Below, piece by piece: positions 1-8,584 of a stretch of 64,000 nucleotides of DNA. The position numbers and the translations under genes are program-made. The stretch is from Clostridiaceae bacterium Marseille-Q4145. GTDB taxonomy: Bacteria > Bacillota > Clostridia > Lachnospirales > Lachnospiraceae. The stretch spans positions 186,001 through 250,000 of the forward strand of contig JAGTTP010000002.1 of NCBI GenBank assembly GCA_018223365.1, read 5' to 3'. Below the pieces are notes generated by a model, which ran no database searches, was not told where the DNA came from, and worked only from the letters and a program-made list of their open reading frames with translations. How positions within the stretch are numbered: position 1 is the first letter of the stretch; every line of letters starts with the position of its first letter.

Positions 1-67
1 TCCGGCGTCAAATCAGATGCCCTTGTAATATATACTTTATTTTTCTTAAAGTCTGTTCCGTTCTGAT

Positions 68-118
68 AAAAAAGAGGCCGTTTGAGATTCATGTCCTCTG
101 ACATTTTTCCCAAACGGC
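68..118 (-). terminator. Two-stage terminator of the Wood-Ljungdahl operon
   Basis: On the minus strand an outer stem GCCGTTTG (111-118) pairs with CAAACGGC (77-84) and encloses a smaller hairpin ATGTC-AGAG-GACAT (91-104). It is followed by CTC and six T residues (complement of 68-73). This is the first convincing rho-independent terminator after folD. I see no gene I can support between position 1 and 60. Confidence 0.75.
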
Positions 119-128
119 ACTCCGGATA

Positions 129-155
129 ATTCTGGCGGAGTCGATCCGCCAGAAT
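129..155 (-). other. Stem-loop in the folD 3' untranslated region
   Basis: Perfect 11-bp inverted repeat ATTCTGGCGGA / TCCGCCAGAAT with a 5-base loop, about 20 bases after the folD stop. It lacks a following T-run, so it is more likely an mRNA 3'-end stabiliser or pause than a terminator. The true terminator follows at 68-118. Confidence 0.6.
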
Positions 156-176
156 CTGCATACTGATTCGCATAGC

Positions 177-1058
177 TTATGCAAACTTTCTCATAGCTGC
201 TTCTACAACGTGTCCTACGAGAACAGAAGTGGTAACGCTTCCAACGCCGCCCGGTACCGGAGTAATTGCCTCAACGATCGGCTCAACCTCATCAAATACA
301 GCGTCGCCTGCGATAGCGCCCTTGCCGCCCTTTTTGTTGATCTTTTCCGGATCCCAGTTAATAGAAACATCGATTACGATCTGTCCCGGACGTACATACT
401 CTTTGGTCAGACTGTTCAGCACACCTGCACAGGAGATCAGGATATCTGCTTCTCTTGCGATAGCCGGAACATCAACCGTCTTGGTATGGCATACCGTTAC
501 CGTTGCATTCTTGCCCATGAGCATCATAGCTGCCGGTTTTCCTACTACAAGGCTTCTTCCGATGACTACTGCATTTTTACCTTTGCAGTCGATTCCGTAG
601 TAGTCAAGAATCTCCATACAAGCCTGCGGAGTACACGGCGGGAATCCAAGGGGTTTGCCCTCGAATACGCCTGCCAGGGAAAGATGAGTCATACAGTCAA
701 CGTCTTTTGCCGGATCCAGTGCATTCTCGATCTCAGACTGAACTGCTTTTAAGTGAGCCGGAAGCGGACGGAACATCAGAACGCCGTGAATGGTATCGTC
801 TTTGTTTACTTTATCAATGACTGCCAGAAGTTCTTCTTTGGATACATCTTCCGGCAGAAGGATTTTCTCTACTTCCACACCAAGGGTATCACATCTCTTG
901 GTTGCACCGGTCTCATAAGAAATATCGTCCGGTCTTTCTCCAACACGGATAATGCCAAGCTTCGGGGATACTCCTTTTTCTTTTAACTCTTTCACCTGTC
1001 CGATAATCTTCTCATTCAGGGCTGCGGTTACTTCTTTACCTAATAACTGTTTTGCCAT
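177..1058 (-). CDS. folD: Methylene-THF dehydrogenase (FolD family), probably monofunctional
   Basis: 293 aa cytosolic FolD-family enzyme of the WL methyl branch, oxidising or reducing the methylene-/methenyl-THF couple. Visible family motifs are the substrate motif KDVDCMT (Asp kept), PPCTPQACMEIL, the Rossmann segment VVIGRSLVVGKPAAMML and the C-terminal ITPVPGGVGSVT. In bifunctional FolD proteins the cyclohydrolase step needs a Lys four residues after a Tyr (human Tyr52/Lys56) and a Gln before PLP (human Gln100). Here Tyr48 is kept, the Lys position is Ala52 and the Gln position is Phe in MFRPLP. This predicts a dehydrogenase without cyclohydrolase activity, which fits the adjacent fchA. 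It is the last gene of the cluster, 27 bases after fchA. NAD versus NADP use cannot be read here. Confidence 0.93.
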   Translation of the reverse strand: MAKQLLGKEVTAALNEKIIGQVKELKEKGVSPKLGIIRVGERPDDISYETGATKRCDTLGVEVEKILLPEDVSKEELLAVIDKVNKDDTIHGVLMFRPLPAHLKAVQSEIENALDPAKDVDCMTHLSLAGVFEGKPLGFPPCTPQACMEILDYYGIDCKGKNAVVIGRSLVVGKPAAMMLMGKNATVTVCHTKTVDVPAIAREADILISCAGVLNSLTKEYVRPGQIVIDVSINWDPEKINKKGGKGAIAGDAVFDEVEPIVEAITPVPGGVGSVTTSVLVGHVVEAAMRKFA

Positions 1059-1085
1059 GGTTTTCTACTCTCCTGTTTTCTTATA

Positions 1086-1715
1086 TTAACGAAGTCTTGC
1101 ATTGACTGCTGCGAAAATCTCGTCTGCTTTTTTGCTGTAGTCAGCGATCATCTTATCTGCTTTCTCGTTGAGAGATGCAGCATATTCTTTGTCAGCCATA
1201 GACTTGGTGTTGATGAACACATTCAGGGATGCTCCCAGAAGTGCCGCCTTACAGAATGTAACACCTACGCCTGCATCGGAGATTGCAAGAGCAGAACCCT
1301 TTGCAGCAAACTCTTCGATCACATCAATGGCCTCACAGCATTTCTCCATGATTTCCATAGGAACTGCACATGCGTCCTTCAGAACAATAGCCATGACACG
1401 TGCTTTCTCTGCTTTTTCCTCCTCGGTCTCTCTCGGCATACCATATGCTTTTGCCAGCGGCTCAAATGCCTCTGCATCAGCTTCTACCAGACGAAGGAAA
1501 TCTGCCTGAAGCGCGGTTGCTTTCTCTTTCAGTGCAATAATATCTGCCTCTACATCTGCATATTTTTTCTTACCAACGGTAAGGCTTCCTACCATGTTGC
1601 CAAGTGCCATACCGATGGCACCTACCAGTGCAGATGCTCCGCCGCCACCCGGAACCGGGGCTTTGGATGCTAATACGTCTACAAATTCCTCACAGGTTTT
1701 GGTTGTGAATCCCAT
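1086..1715 (-). CDS. fchA: Methenyl-THF cyclohydrolase (FTCD cyclodeaminase-like)
   Basis: 209 aa protein of the formiminotransferase-cyclodeaminase C-domain family, used in clostridial acetogens as a stand-alone methenyl-THF cyclohydrolase (10-formyl-THF to and from 5,10-methenyl-THF). Recognisable parts are the N-terminal CEEFVDVLASKAPVPGGGG segment and the helical core with SDAGVGVTFCKAALLGA. An in-frame ATG exists four codons upstream, but its first codons are the Shine-Dalgarno itself (GGAGGT), so the start is the second Met, giving MGFTTKTCEEF. It lies between fhs and folD, so the three C1-folate steps are contiguous. It should supply the activity that the FolD sequence appears to have lost. 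Confidence 0.92.
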   Translation of the reverse strand: MGFTTKTCEEFVDVLASKAPVPGGGGASALVGAIGMALGNMVGSLTVGKKKYADVEADIIALKEKATALQADFLRLVEADAEAFEPLAKAYGMPRETEEEKAEKARVMAIVLKDACAVPMEIMEKCCEAIDVIEEFAAKGSALAISDAGVGVTFCKAALLGASLNVFINTKSMADKEYAASLNEKADKMIADYSKKADEIFAAVNARLR

Positions 1716-1768
1716 ACATACCTCCATATTTAAGGCTTACGCCATTTTTAATTCTGAGCATGGCTTAT

Positions 1769-1795
1769 GGCAGGGAACATCCCGTGCTCCCTGCC
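1769..1795 (-). other. Intercistronic stem-loop between fhs and fchA
   Basis: Inverted repeat GGCAGGGA (1769-1776) / TCCCTGCC (1788-1795), extendable by a wobble pair and one further pair, in the 107-base fhs-fchA gap. It has no T-run. It could set differential mRNA stability or be a weak attenuator; the sequence does not decide. Confidence 0.5.
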
Positions 1796-1822
1796 GCCAT
1801 ATAGATTTGTGTATATGATTAT

Positions 1823-3511
1823 TTAGAAGAGTCCAGTAATCTTACCATTCTCATCTACATCGATCTTCTCTGCAGCCGGAACCTTCGGAAGACCAGGCAT
1901 GGTCATAATCTCACCAGTCAGTGCTACGATGAAGCCTGCACCAGCGGAAATCTTCAGGTTACGAACGGTAACTTCAAAGTCAGTCGGTGCACCAAGTTTG
2001 GTCTGATCATCCGTCAGGCTGTACTGAGTCTTTGCAACACAGATCGGGCAGTTTGCAAATCCAAGAGCCTCCAGCTGTTTTGCCTGTTTCTGAGCATTTG
2101 CAGTCAGAACAACTCTCTTTCCACCATAGATCTTGGTAACGATCGCATTCAGCTTATCTTCAATCGTAGTTCCTTCCAGTTCATAAGAATAAGTGAAATC
2201 GTTCGGCTGCTCACAGAGACGAACAACTTCCTCAGCAAGCTTCACGCCGCCTTCGCCGCCTTTTGCCCATACTTCAGACAGGACAACGTTAACGCCCAGC
2301 TCTTTACATTTAGCCTCTACCAGATCAAGCTCTGCTTTGGTATCCGTCGGGAATGCATTGATTGCAACTACACACGGCAGTTTGTATACGTTTGTGATAT
2401 TGCTTACATGTTTCAGCAGGTTCGGAAGACCTTTCTCCAGAGCTTCCAGATTCTCATTGTTGAGATCTGCTTTTGCAACACCGCCGTTGTATTTCAGAGC
2501 ACGTACAGTAGCTACGATAACAACTGCATTCGGTTTCAGGCCTGCCATACGGCACTTGATGTCGAGGAATTTCTCTGCACCAAGATCAGCACCGAATCCA
2601 GCCTCAGTAATGGTGTAATCAGCAAGCTTCAGACACATCTTGGTTGCAGTTACGGAGTTACATCCATGAGCGATGTTAGCGAACGGTCCGCCATGAACGA
2701 TAGCCGGAGTTCCTTCCAGAGTCTGTACCAGGTTCGGTTTCAGTGCATCTTTCAGAAGTGCTGCCATAGCGCCCTCTGCATGCAGGTCACCAGCGGTTAC
2801 CGGTTTCTGCTCAGCGACTTTGCCATATGTATATCCAATGATAATTCTTGCAAGTCTCTTCTTCAGATCTGCGATATCACTTGCCAGACACAGGACTGCC
2901 ATGATCTCGGAAGCAACGGTGATATCGTAACCATCCTCTCTCGGCATTCCATTGGTCTTTCCGCCAAGTCCGTCTACTACATTACGAAGCTGACGATCGT
3001 TCATATCCACACATCTTCTCCAGGTGATCTTTCTTGGGTCGATGTTCAGAGCATTGCCCTGGAAAATGTGGTTATCAATCATAGCTGCCAGCAGGTTGTT
3101 AGCTGCGCCGATTGCGTGGAAGTCACCAGTGAAGTGAAGGTTAATGTCTTCCATCGGAACAACCTGTGCATATCCGCCGCCTGCTGCTCCACCTTTTACT
3201 CCGAATACCGGTCCAAGGGACGGCTCACGAAGTGCTACCATAACTTTCTTGCCGATCTTGCTCATACCATCTGCCAGACCTACGGAAGTAGTAGTCTTAC
3301 CTTCTCCTGCCGGAGTCGGGTTGATTGCGGTTACCAGAACCAGCTTTCCATTCTCTCCCGGAACTTCTTTCAGCAGATTGTAGTCAATTTTTGCCTTGTA
3401 CTTACCATACTGCTCCAGATACTTGTCATCGATACCTGCTTTGGCAGCGATCTCGGTAATCGGTCTTGCTTCGCACTCCTGTGCAATTTCAATGTCAGAT
3501 TTGAATCCCAT
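1823..3511 (-). CDS. fhs: Formate--tetrahydrofolate ligase
   Basis: 562 aa, full family length. Activates formate with ATP and THF to 10-formyl-THF, the entry of formate into the WL methyl branch (cytosolic, homotetrameric in the family). The N-terminal P-loop-type motif PTPAGEGKTTTSVGL and the signature EPSLGPVFGVKGGAAGGGYAQ are both present, as is the typical ending MPGLPKVPAAEKIDVDENG. The ATG is preceded by an AAAGGAG ribosome binding site. A separate promoter at 3631-3659 indicates expression partly independent of the upstream acs genes. Confidence 0.97.
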   Translation of the reverse strand: MGFKSDIEIAQECEARPITEIAAKAGIDDKYLEQYGKYKAKIDYNLLKEVPGENGKLVLVTAINPTPAGEGKTTTSVGLADGMSKIGKKVMVALREPSLGPVFGVKGGAAGGGYAQVVPMEDINLHFTGDFHAIGAANNLLAAMIDNHIFQGNALNIDPRKITWRRCVDMNDRQLRNVVDGLGGKTNGMPREDGYDITVASEIMAVLCLASDIADLKKRLARIIIGYTYGKVAEQKPVTAGDLHAEGAMAALLKDALKPNLVQTLEGTPAIVHGGPFANIAHGCNSVTATKMCLKLADYTITEAGFGADLGAEKFLDIKCRMAGLKPNAVVIVATVRALKYNGGVAKADLNNENLEALEKGLPNLLKHVSNITNVYKLPCVVAINAFPTDTKAELDLVEAKCKELGVNVVLSEVWAKGGEGGVKLAEEVVRLCEQPNDFTYSYELEGTTIEDKLNAIVTKIYGGKRVVLTANAQKQAKQLEALGFANCPICVAKTQYSLTDDQTKLGAPTDFEVTVRNLKISAGAGFIVALTGEIMTMPGLPKVPAAEKIDVDENGKITGLF

Positions 3512-3561
3512 AAAAAACTTCTCCTTTCTTTATCCGCAAAGAATCAGAGCTATGCGGTTGA

Positions 3562-3576
3562 TGCGCGTATCGCGCA
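3562..3576 (-). other. GC hairpin or operator in the fhs leader
   Basis: Perfect inverted repeat TGCGCG-ATA-CGCGCA within the roughly 110-base leader between the fhs promoter and the fhs start. The surroundings are AT-rich, so this stands out. It could be a protein site or an RNA hairpin. No T-run follows, so it is not a terminator. Confidence 0.4.
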
Positions 3577-3630
3577 AGGTTTGCTTTTTTGTTATTTCAA
3601 AGAACTCATCCGTTCCTTGTGTACGAATGC

Positions 3631-3659
3631 ATTATATAACTTTGATAATTTTTTGACAT
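3631..3659 (-). promoter_or_regulatory. Sigma-A-type promoter for fhs-fchA-folD
   Basis: Minus-strand -10 TATAAT (3631-3636) with a -35 ATGTCA (3654-3659, four of six consensus bases) and an exact 17-base spacer. It sits in the 175-base gap between the DUF3786 gene and fhs. Confidence 0.65.
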
Positions 3660-3686
3660 CCTACACTTTGTACAATAACATTCATT

Positions 3687-4325
3687 TTATGCACATAGAC
3701 ATTTCAAAGTGGTAATGGACAGGTCTCCCGCCACCACCATGTCCTCTGCGTGAAATCCGAACTGGAAATTATCGCTGTAAAGTATCTGGGCAGAGGGTGG
3801 AAATTCCTCGTCTCCTGCCCAGAAAATAAACTGCATTCGATATCCGTCAATGAGTTCAAACTCGTAGGCCACATCTCCCATGGAGATCTTCTTCACTCCC
3901 GGGATCTTTTCCATGCCCTCAGCAAATGCTTTCAGTTTAAATCCAAATCCGTAGGTCAGACGCTTGATGCATCTTCCCGTAAAAGGCTGAATATACAGCT
4001 CCCCATAAGTAGGAACCTCGCGGAAGGTCATAAACTTTCCACTGGACTGTACATACTGCCCTTCCAGCAGATACCGTAAAATAAAGGTTTTGGCCGGAAG
4101 ACTGGTCATAAGGAGACCATCCTTCTCTTCCTCGTCAAGAGCGATAATCTCAAACTCCGGAAAATGCACTTCATAGGGATGCCCCATAAAATGAAGATGG
4201 AATTTCTGCTCTGTTTCATCATACACTATGTTCAATCTTTGAGCAGCTTCCTTCGGAACCAAGGACTTATATTTTTCCAGATAATGCTCAAAGGGCACTT
4301 CTTCTTTGTGGTTTTCGATTTCCAA
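3687..4325 (-). CDS. DUF3786 domain protein of acetogen acs clusters
   Basis: 212 aa cytosolic-looking protein without membrane segments. From memory of family and context it is DUF3786, which recurs beside acs and corrinoid methyltransferase genes in acetogens; its biochemical role is unknown. The start is TTG: AGGAGG lies nine bases upstream inside the end of acsV, and no better ATG is available. It begins one base after the acsV stop, so it is very probably co-translated with acsV. The centre holds GYRMQFIFWAGDEEFP, the most family-like stretch. A corrinoid or C1-related accessory role is inference from position only. Confidence 0.75.
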   Translation of the reverse strand: MEIENHKEEVPFEHYLEKYKSLVPKEAAQRLNIVYDETEQKFHLHFMGHPYEVHFPEFEIIALDEEEKDGLLMTSLPAKTFILRYLLEGQYVQSSGKFMTFREVPTYGELYIQPFTGRCIKRLTYGFGFKLKAFAEGMEKIPGVKKISMGDVAYEFELIDGYRMQFIFWAGDEEFPPSAQILYSDNFQFGFHAEDMVVAGDLSITTLKCLCA

Positions 4326-4326
4326 G

Positions 4327-6258
4327 TTAAATCTCCTCCTGTTTTACGCTGGGGAACAGCGCAGTATTCGTATGAGGAATAAAGCATGCAGCCACAAATT
4401 CATCCATGTAGCTCGGATCCGTGCTCAGCTCCATATAGGTAATGTTGTGAGCAAGGTCATGCACTTTCTGTTCTGCTTCTGTGGAAAGGGTTATATTGTA
4501 GGCACCGGTCAGAGAAGAGTTTCCAATGTAATGGAACTTGTCGATCTCTACATCCGGGAACATACCGATGGTCACGGCATTTCTCATATTAATACCGCTT
4601 CCGATACCACCTGCTACATATACATTTTCAATCATGGACACATCAAAGTCCAGAGAACGAAGCATTGTACAGATTGCAGAGAAAATGGCTCCCTTTGCAC
4701 GGATGAAATTATCAATATCTACTTCATTGATTTCTACATCTTTATGACCGGCTGCATCCTCTTTGAATGCCAGCACATAGCTTCCGATTCCGTAATGATC
4801 ATGGCGGACACGGTCACCCTCCCGGACGAACTTTCCTTTCGGGCTGATGATGCCGCAGCGGAACAGCTCTGCGATTACGTCAATGATACCAGAACCACAT
4901 AATCCCACCGGTTTTTGTCCTTCTTTTCCGATCACGGAGAAAGTCGGTTCCATAGTCTTTGCATCAATAGAACATGCTTCAATGGCTCCGTCTGTTGCAC
5001 GCATACCGCAGCTGATATCACCACCTTCAAAGGCCGGTCCTGCAGAACATGCACAGCTCATCATAAAATCAGAGTTGCCAAATACGATCTCACCGTTGGT
5101 TCCAAGGTCAATAAACAGGTTGAATTCCGGTTTATTCCAAATCATGCTGACCAATGTACCAGCCGTAATATCTCCTCCTACATAGCTTCCGATATTCGGA
5201 GCAATGATGACCTTTGCATTGGGATGTACATCCAGTCTCAGGTCATAAGCGCTTACATCTTCTGTCTCAAAGAAATCCGGAATGTACGGTTCCATACGAA
5301 GCGGATCTGCATTCACGCCAAGGAGCAGATGGTTCATGGTCGTATTGGAAGCAACACACAGATGATATATCTGGCTTCCCTGAATACCTGCAGCACGGCA
5401 CATATTATGAAGCATCGGATTCAGGGTCTCATCAATGATGGCTTTCTGAAGTTTTGCTTCTCCACCGATTTTTCTGGATTCAATAATACGGTTGATTACA
5501 TCAGCTCCGTAACGGATCTGTCCGTTTCCGGCAGATGCCTTCGCCAGAATCTTTCCATCTCTCAGATCAAGAATCACGGCCGATACGGTAGTCGTACCAA
5601 TGTCAATGGCTGCTCCGCAGATTCTCTCCTCCGTAACAGGCACTACGTCATAAACGAGAACACTGTGATGAAGTTTCTTCAGTACTACATTCACATGGAA
5701 CTCATTGTCCCGGAGTGCATCCGGCAGTTTCTTCAATACATGATAGGTTAATTTTACATTCTCTATTCCTGTGGCTGCCTCGATGGCCCAGGACAGCCGC
5801 TCATTATCCGGCATGGTATCCTCCAGTGACGGTGCCGTCATCTGAAGCTCCACAACCGAGAAATCATTTTCAAAAGTAATTCCTGCATCTGCAACATCCT
5901 GTTTTGCCCGGTCAAAGATGGCAACTTCTTCCGGTGAACTTAAATCAGCCACTTTCATACGGCTCTTATAAGCAGATGCAATATCCGGCACCAGCACCTC
6001 CACGTCGCCGGTCACCTTACTGCAGCAGGAAAGTCTCCATCCCTCTGCATAGTCTTCCTCTGTAATATGTCTTGTCTTTTCGCTGTCTAACTCGCCACTG
6101 ATGAATTTTACCCGGCATTTACCGCAGGAACCGTTGCCTGAACAAGGTGCATCAATGGCCACATTTGCTTTTCGAGCCACCTCCAACAGGTTCTCTCCGG
6201 CTGTCACTGCCACCTTGGTAGCAGTTCCATCTTCATATCGAAATGTAACATTCGGCAT
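4327..6258 (-). CDS. acsV: Corrinoid reductive activator (ferredoxin-RACE protein)
   Basis: 643 aa. N-terminal plant-type [2Fe-2S] ferredoxin domain with Cys39-x5-Cys45-x2-Cys48 and a further Cys pair at 78/79. A linker is followed by the large ASKHA/actin-fold domain (motif GAAIDIGTTTVSAVILDL and a later CGSGIIDVIAELFRCG). This is the family that uses ATP to re-reduce corrinoid that has oxidised to the inactive Co(II) state, here the CFeSP encoded by acsCD. An ATG five codons upstream has no ribosome binding site, while GGAG lies nine bases before the second Met, so I start there (MPNVTFRYED). It sits between acsE and the DUF3786 gene, the usual setting for acsV. Confidence 0.92.
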   Translation of the reverse strand: MPNVTFRYEDGTATKVAVTAGENLLEVARKANVAIDAPCSGNGSCGKCRVKFISGELDSEKTRHITEEDYAEGWRLSCCSKVTGDVEVLVPDIASAYKSRMKVADLSSPEEVAIFDRAKQDVADAGITFENDFSVVELQMTAPSLEDTMPDNERLSWAIEAATGIENVKLTYHVLKKLPDALRDNEFHVNVVLKKLHHSVLVYDVVPVTEERICGAAIDIGTTTVSAVILDLRDGKILAKASAGNGQIRYGADVINRIIESRKIGGEAKLQKAIIDETLNPMLHNMCRAAGIQGSQIYHLCVASNTTMNHLLLGVNADPLRMEPYIPDFFETEDVSAYDLRLDVHPNAKVIIAPNIGSYVGGDITAGTLVSMIWNKPEFNLFIDLGTNGEIVFGNSDFMMSCACSAGPAFEGGDISCGMRATDGAIEACSIDAKTMEPTFSVIGKEGQKPVGLCGSGIIDVIAELFRCGIISPKGKFVREGDRVRHDHYGIGSYVLAFKEDAAGHKDVEINEVDIDNFIRAKGAIFSAICTMLRSLDFDVSMIENVYVAGGIGSGINMRNAVTIGMFPDVEIDKFHYIGNSSLTGAYNITLSTEAEQKVHDLAHNITYMELSTDPSYMDEFVAACFIPHTNTALFPSVKQEEI

Positions 6259-6312
6259 AATTGTATTCTCCATAGATAGGTTTTCAGGTTTTTGTAACTA
6301 TCCCATATAGCA

Positions 6313-6345
6313 CAATACTGCCAGTGAAAAACACTGACAGTATTG
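6313..6345 (-). other. Long stem-loop between acsE and acsV
   Basis: Fourteen-base arms (6313-6326 and 6332-6345) pair along their whole length in the minus-strand RNA, counting one G-U pair, around a five-base loop. No T-run follows. It is the strongest hairpin in the acs cluster and probably tunes the stability or level of acsV relative to acsE. Confidence 0.6.
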
Positions 6346-6362
6346 CAAAATCGCTCTGATTA

Positions 6363-7148
6363 TTAGATCTCCAGATAGGAATCTGCGTACAGAGTGTTGT
6401 TCTTAATAATATCGCAGGATTTGATGGTCTCCATAAGGCGAAGATCATTCGGGTTAACGATTGCGGAAGTCAGACCACACATCATAGCCATAGCTACCAT
6501 AGCGGAGTCCATAATCGGACGGATGTGTTTCGGCATACCGTTGGAGTTGTTGGACAGACCACCGGTAGTGTTCAGACCCATATCGCTGAACATCTTGATT
6601 GCCTCAAGAACCTGCATCTGTTTGTCCTGCATTCCTTTGATAACCAGGAATAACGGGTCAAACCACATGTCCTCTGCTTCCATACCATGCTCCATACCTC
6701 TTTCAAGAAGCATCTGGCAATATCCCATACGCTCGTCGTTGTCTTTTGCGATTCCTTCGCCGTTGCAGAGAGCGATAACGATTGCATCGTTTGCCGCAGC
6801 CAGATCGATGTTCTCAATTCTTCCTGCTGCGTCTGCAGAGTTTACGATCGGTTTTCCTTTGGAACGATTGTAAACAGAGATACCAGCCTCGATAGCTGCT
6901 TTGTTGGAAGTATCCAGTGCCAGCGGAACGTTGTCGAACTCGCCCTGCAGTAACTGAACTGCCCATTTCATCAGATCCTCACCATAGGACTCAGCCGGTC
7001 CGATGTTTACGTCAAGATAGGTAGCACCTGCATCCAGCTGCTGTTTTGCTCTTTTCAGAATCGGCTCCGGATCTCTCTCAAGAAAAGCCTTGTTGACTGC
7101 CGGAGCAGTAGTGGAAAGTCTTTCACCAATCGTAATGAATTTTGCCAT
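6363..7148 (-). CDS. acsE: Methyl-THF:corrinoid iron-sulfur protein methyltransferase
   Basis: 261 aa, the usual length for the pterin-binding TIM-barrel methyltransferase AcsE. It moves the methyl group of 5-methyl-THF to the cobalt of the CFeSP. Pterin-binding signatures are TYLDVNIGPAESYGEDLM, PLALDTSN (catalytic-domain Asp and Asn), PIVNSADAAGR and the conserved GLSNNSNGMP. It lies between acsC and acsV in the same direction and has a good ribosome binding site. Assignment rests on the complete motif set plus context. Confidence 0.96.
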   Translation of the reverse strand: MAKFITIGERLSTTAPAVNKAFLERDPEPILKRAKQQLDAGATYLDVNIGPAESYGEDLMKWAVQLLQGEFDNVPLALDTSNKAAIEAGISVYNRSKGKPIVNSADAAGRIENIDLAAANDAIVIALCNGEGIAKDNDERMGYCQMLLERGMEHGMEAEDMWFDPLFLVIKGMQDKQMQVLEAIKMFSDMGLNTTGGLSNNSNGMPKHIRPIMDSAMVAMAMMCGLTSAIVNPNDLRLMETIKSCDIIKNNTLYADSYLEI

Positions 7149-7181
7149 GGTAGTAATCTCCTTTGATTATATTATTTGCGG

Positions 7182-7201
7182 CTGCCGGTTAAAACCGGCA
7201 G
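7182..7201 (-). other. Intercistronic hairpin between acsC and acsE
   Basis: Nine-bp inverted repeat CTGCCGGTT / AACCGGCAG with a two-base centre, in the 64-base gap before the acsE ribosome binding site. No T-run follows. Confidence 0.5.
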
Positions 7202-7212
7202 TCGTATCTATT

Positions 7213-8559
7213 CTAGATTTCGCCGTTTGCTTTCATATCCTTCAGGAATTTTACAAGCTGTACAGCTTCGTTCGGAGCTACGATAATCTCCCAACCCGGA
7301 AGTTTTGCTTCCAGATCACCCTTTAAGACTGCTACCTTACCCGGGATAACCAGTTTTCTGCATTTGATCTTCGGCTCTACGTTCTCAATGATGAATTTAG
7401 AGATAGAAGTAGAGGAGAATTTACCTGCAGCCCAGGAAGTCAGTACAGAAAGTCCGCCTGCATCGTTGATAACCAGGTTACACGGAACACCGGAACGCTC
7501 CAACTCACCGGATACAACGAAGTATGTAAGTGCGAAGTCAACGGTCGTCAGAACTACGGAATTCTCATCTCCGCCATTCAGCGGATAGATACCCGGCTCT
7601 ACCTTCATCGGCTTCTGCGGATCGGTGTATACGTTCTGTCTTAAACCATACAGCGGAAGTGCCTCTGCGTAGTTCATGGTATCCATAACGATGATGGAAC
7701 CATATTTCAAAACAAACAGGGAAGCCAGTGCAGTCTGCATAGCCTCATCTGCCGGAGCAAGTTTTGCCAGATTTACCAGGGACGGATATCCACAGGTTCT
7801 GTCCGGGTTCTTGTCCAGACATGCACGTCTTACCTGAACGGTATTAGCGAAGGTCTCTTTGATCGTTGCACCGGTCGTATTCAGAACCAGCTCTTTATAG
7901 CCAAGCTTCTCAATTGCTGCGGTAGTATCATACAGCTCGTCCAGAGATGCTCCTGATACACCCAGAACAGCACCTGCTGCTTTTGCTACTTCAACCATCT
8001 CAGCGTAGTTGGAAGCGTTTGCTCCATCAAGGATCGGTTTCTCAGCTTTGCATACTTCCAGAGCTGCTTTTGCTGCTTCTGCATCAGCGCACTCCAGAAC
8101 GATAGTTTTGCCAATACCGGTCACATGTTTTACCGTCTCAGCGTAAGCGGCTGCATCTCCGGTATACTCAACGAATACCATCTCTGCATGCATTCTCTCA
8201 CCGATACGGTCATAGTCAACTTTGTTAACTGCTGCAAGTACAGCATCTGCATCCATATCCGGAGTGATGCGTACAGCGAATCTAGGTTTGCTAACATAGG
8301 TTTTCTCATGTCTGAACAGTACAGTCTCACCACCAAGGGTGTACTCTGCGTCGCCGGTACCAACTTTGATGGATTTCATAGGCGGTGCAGTTGCCTCAGA
8401 CAGAGTTGCAAGAGCTTCAGCGGACATATGCGGACATTTGGAAATGTCTACAGCACCCTGAGCAACCTTCATGGAAAATGCCATACAGGTCGGGCTTCCG
8501 CACTCTTTACAGTTTGTTTTTGGTGTCATTTTAAAGATATCTAAGCCTTTTAATGCCAT
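7213..8559 (-). CDS. acsC: Corrinoid iron-sulfur protein, large subunit
   Basis: 448 aa gamma subunit of the CFeSP. The N-terminal [4Fe-4S] domain has ligands Cys17, Cys20, Cys25 and Cys42 (CKECGSPTCMAF then KCP). The middle is a TIM-barrel and the C-terminal third, with VINDAGGLSVLTSWAAGKFS, is the corrinoid-binding domain. It carries the methyl group from methyl-THF to the A-cluster of acetyl-CoA synthase. It starts 25 bases after acsD, its obligate partner. Confidence 0.97.
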   Translation of the reverse strand: MALKGLDIFKMTPKTNCKECGSPTCMAFSMKVAQGAVDISKCPHMSAEALATLSEATAPPMKSIKVGTGDAEYTLGGETVLFRHEKTYVSKPRFAVRITPDMDADAVLAAVNKVDYDRIGERMHAEMVFVEYTGDAAAYAETVKHVTGIGKTIVLECADAEAAKAALEVCKAEKPILDGANASNYAEMVEVAKAAGAVLGVSGASLDELYDTTAAIEKLGYKELVLNTTGATIKETFANTVQVRRACLDKNPDRTCGYPSLVNLAKLAPADEAMQTALASLFVLKYGSIIVMDTMNYAEALPLYGLRQNVYTDPQKPMKVEPGIYPLNGGDENSVVLTTVDFALTYFVVSGELERSGVPCNLVINDAGGLSVLTSWAAGKFSSTSISKFIIENVEPKIKCRKLVIPGKVAVLKGDLEAKLPGWEIIVAPNEAVQLVKFLKDMKANGEI

Positions 8560-8584
8560 TGTCTTATTTCCCTCCTTACCACAA

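Noticed and set aside
1..60. 3' end of a plus-strand gene (open for 21 codons to a TGA at about 66)
   Set aside because: Too short and without motif or context to support a call.
2408..3715. Long open frame on the plus strand opposite fhs, and similar ones opposite acsB (10506-11813), acsA (12768-13934), recG (20541-21899) and the sheath gene (51535-52512)
   Set aside because: They lie exactly antisense to confident genes, have Cys/His/Ser-rich unnatural composition, no family motifs and no ribosome binding sites. They reflect codon bias of the true genes.
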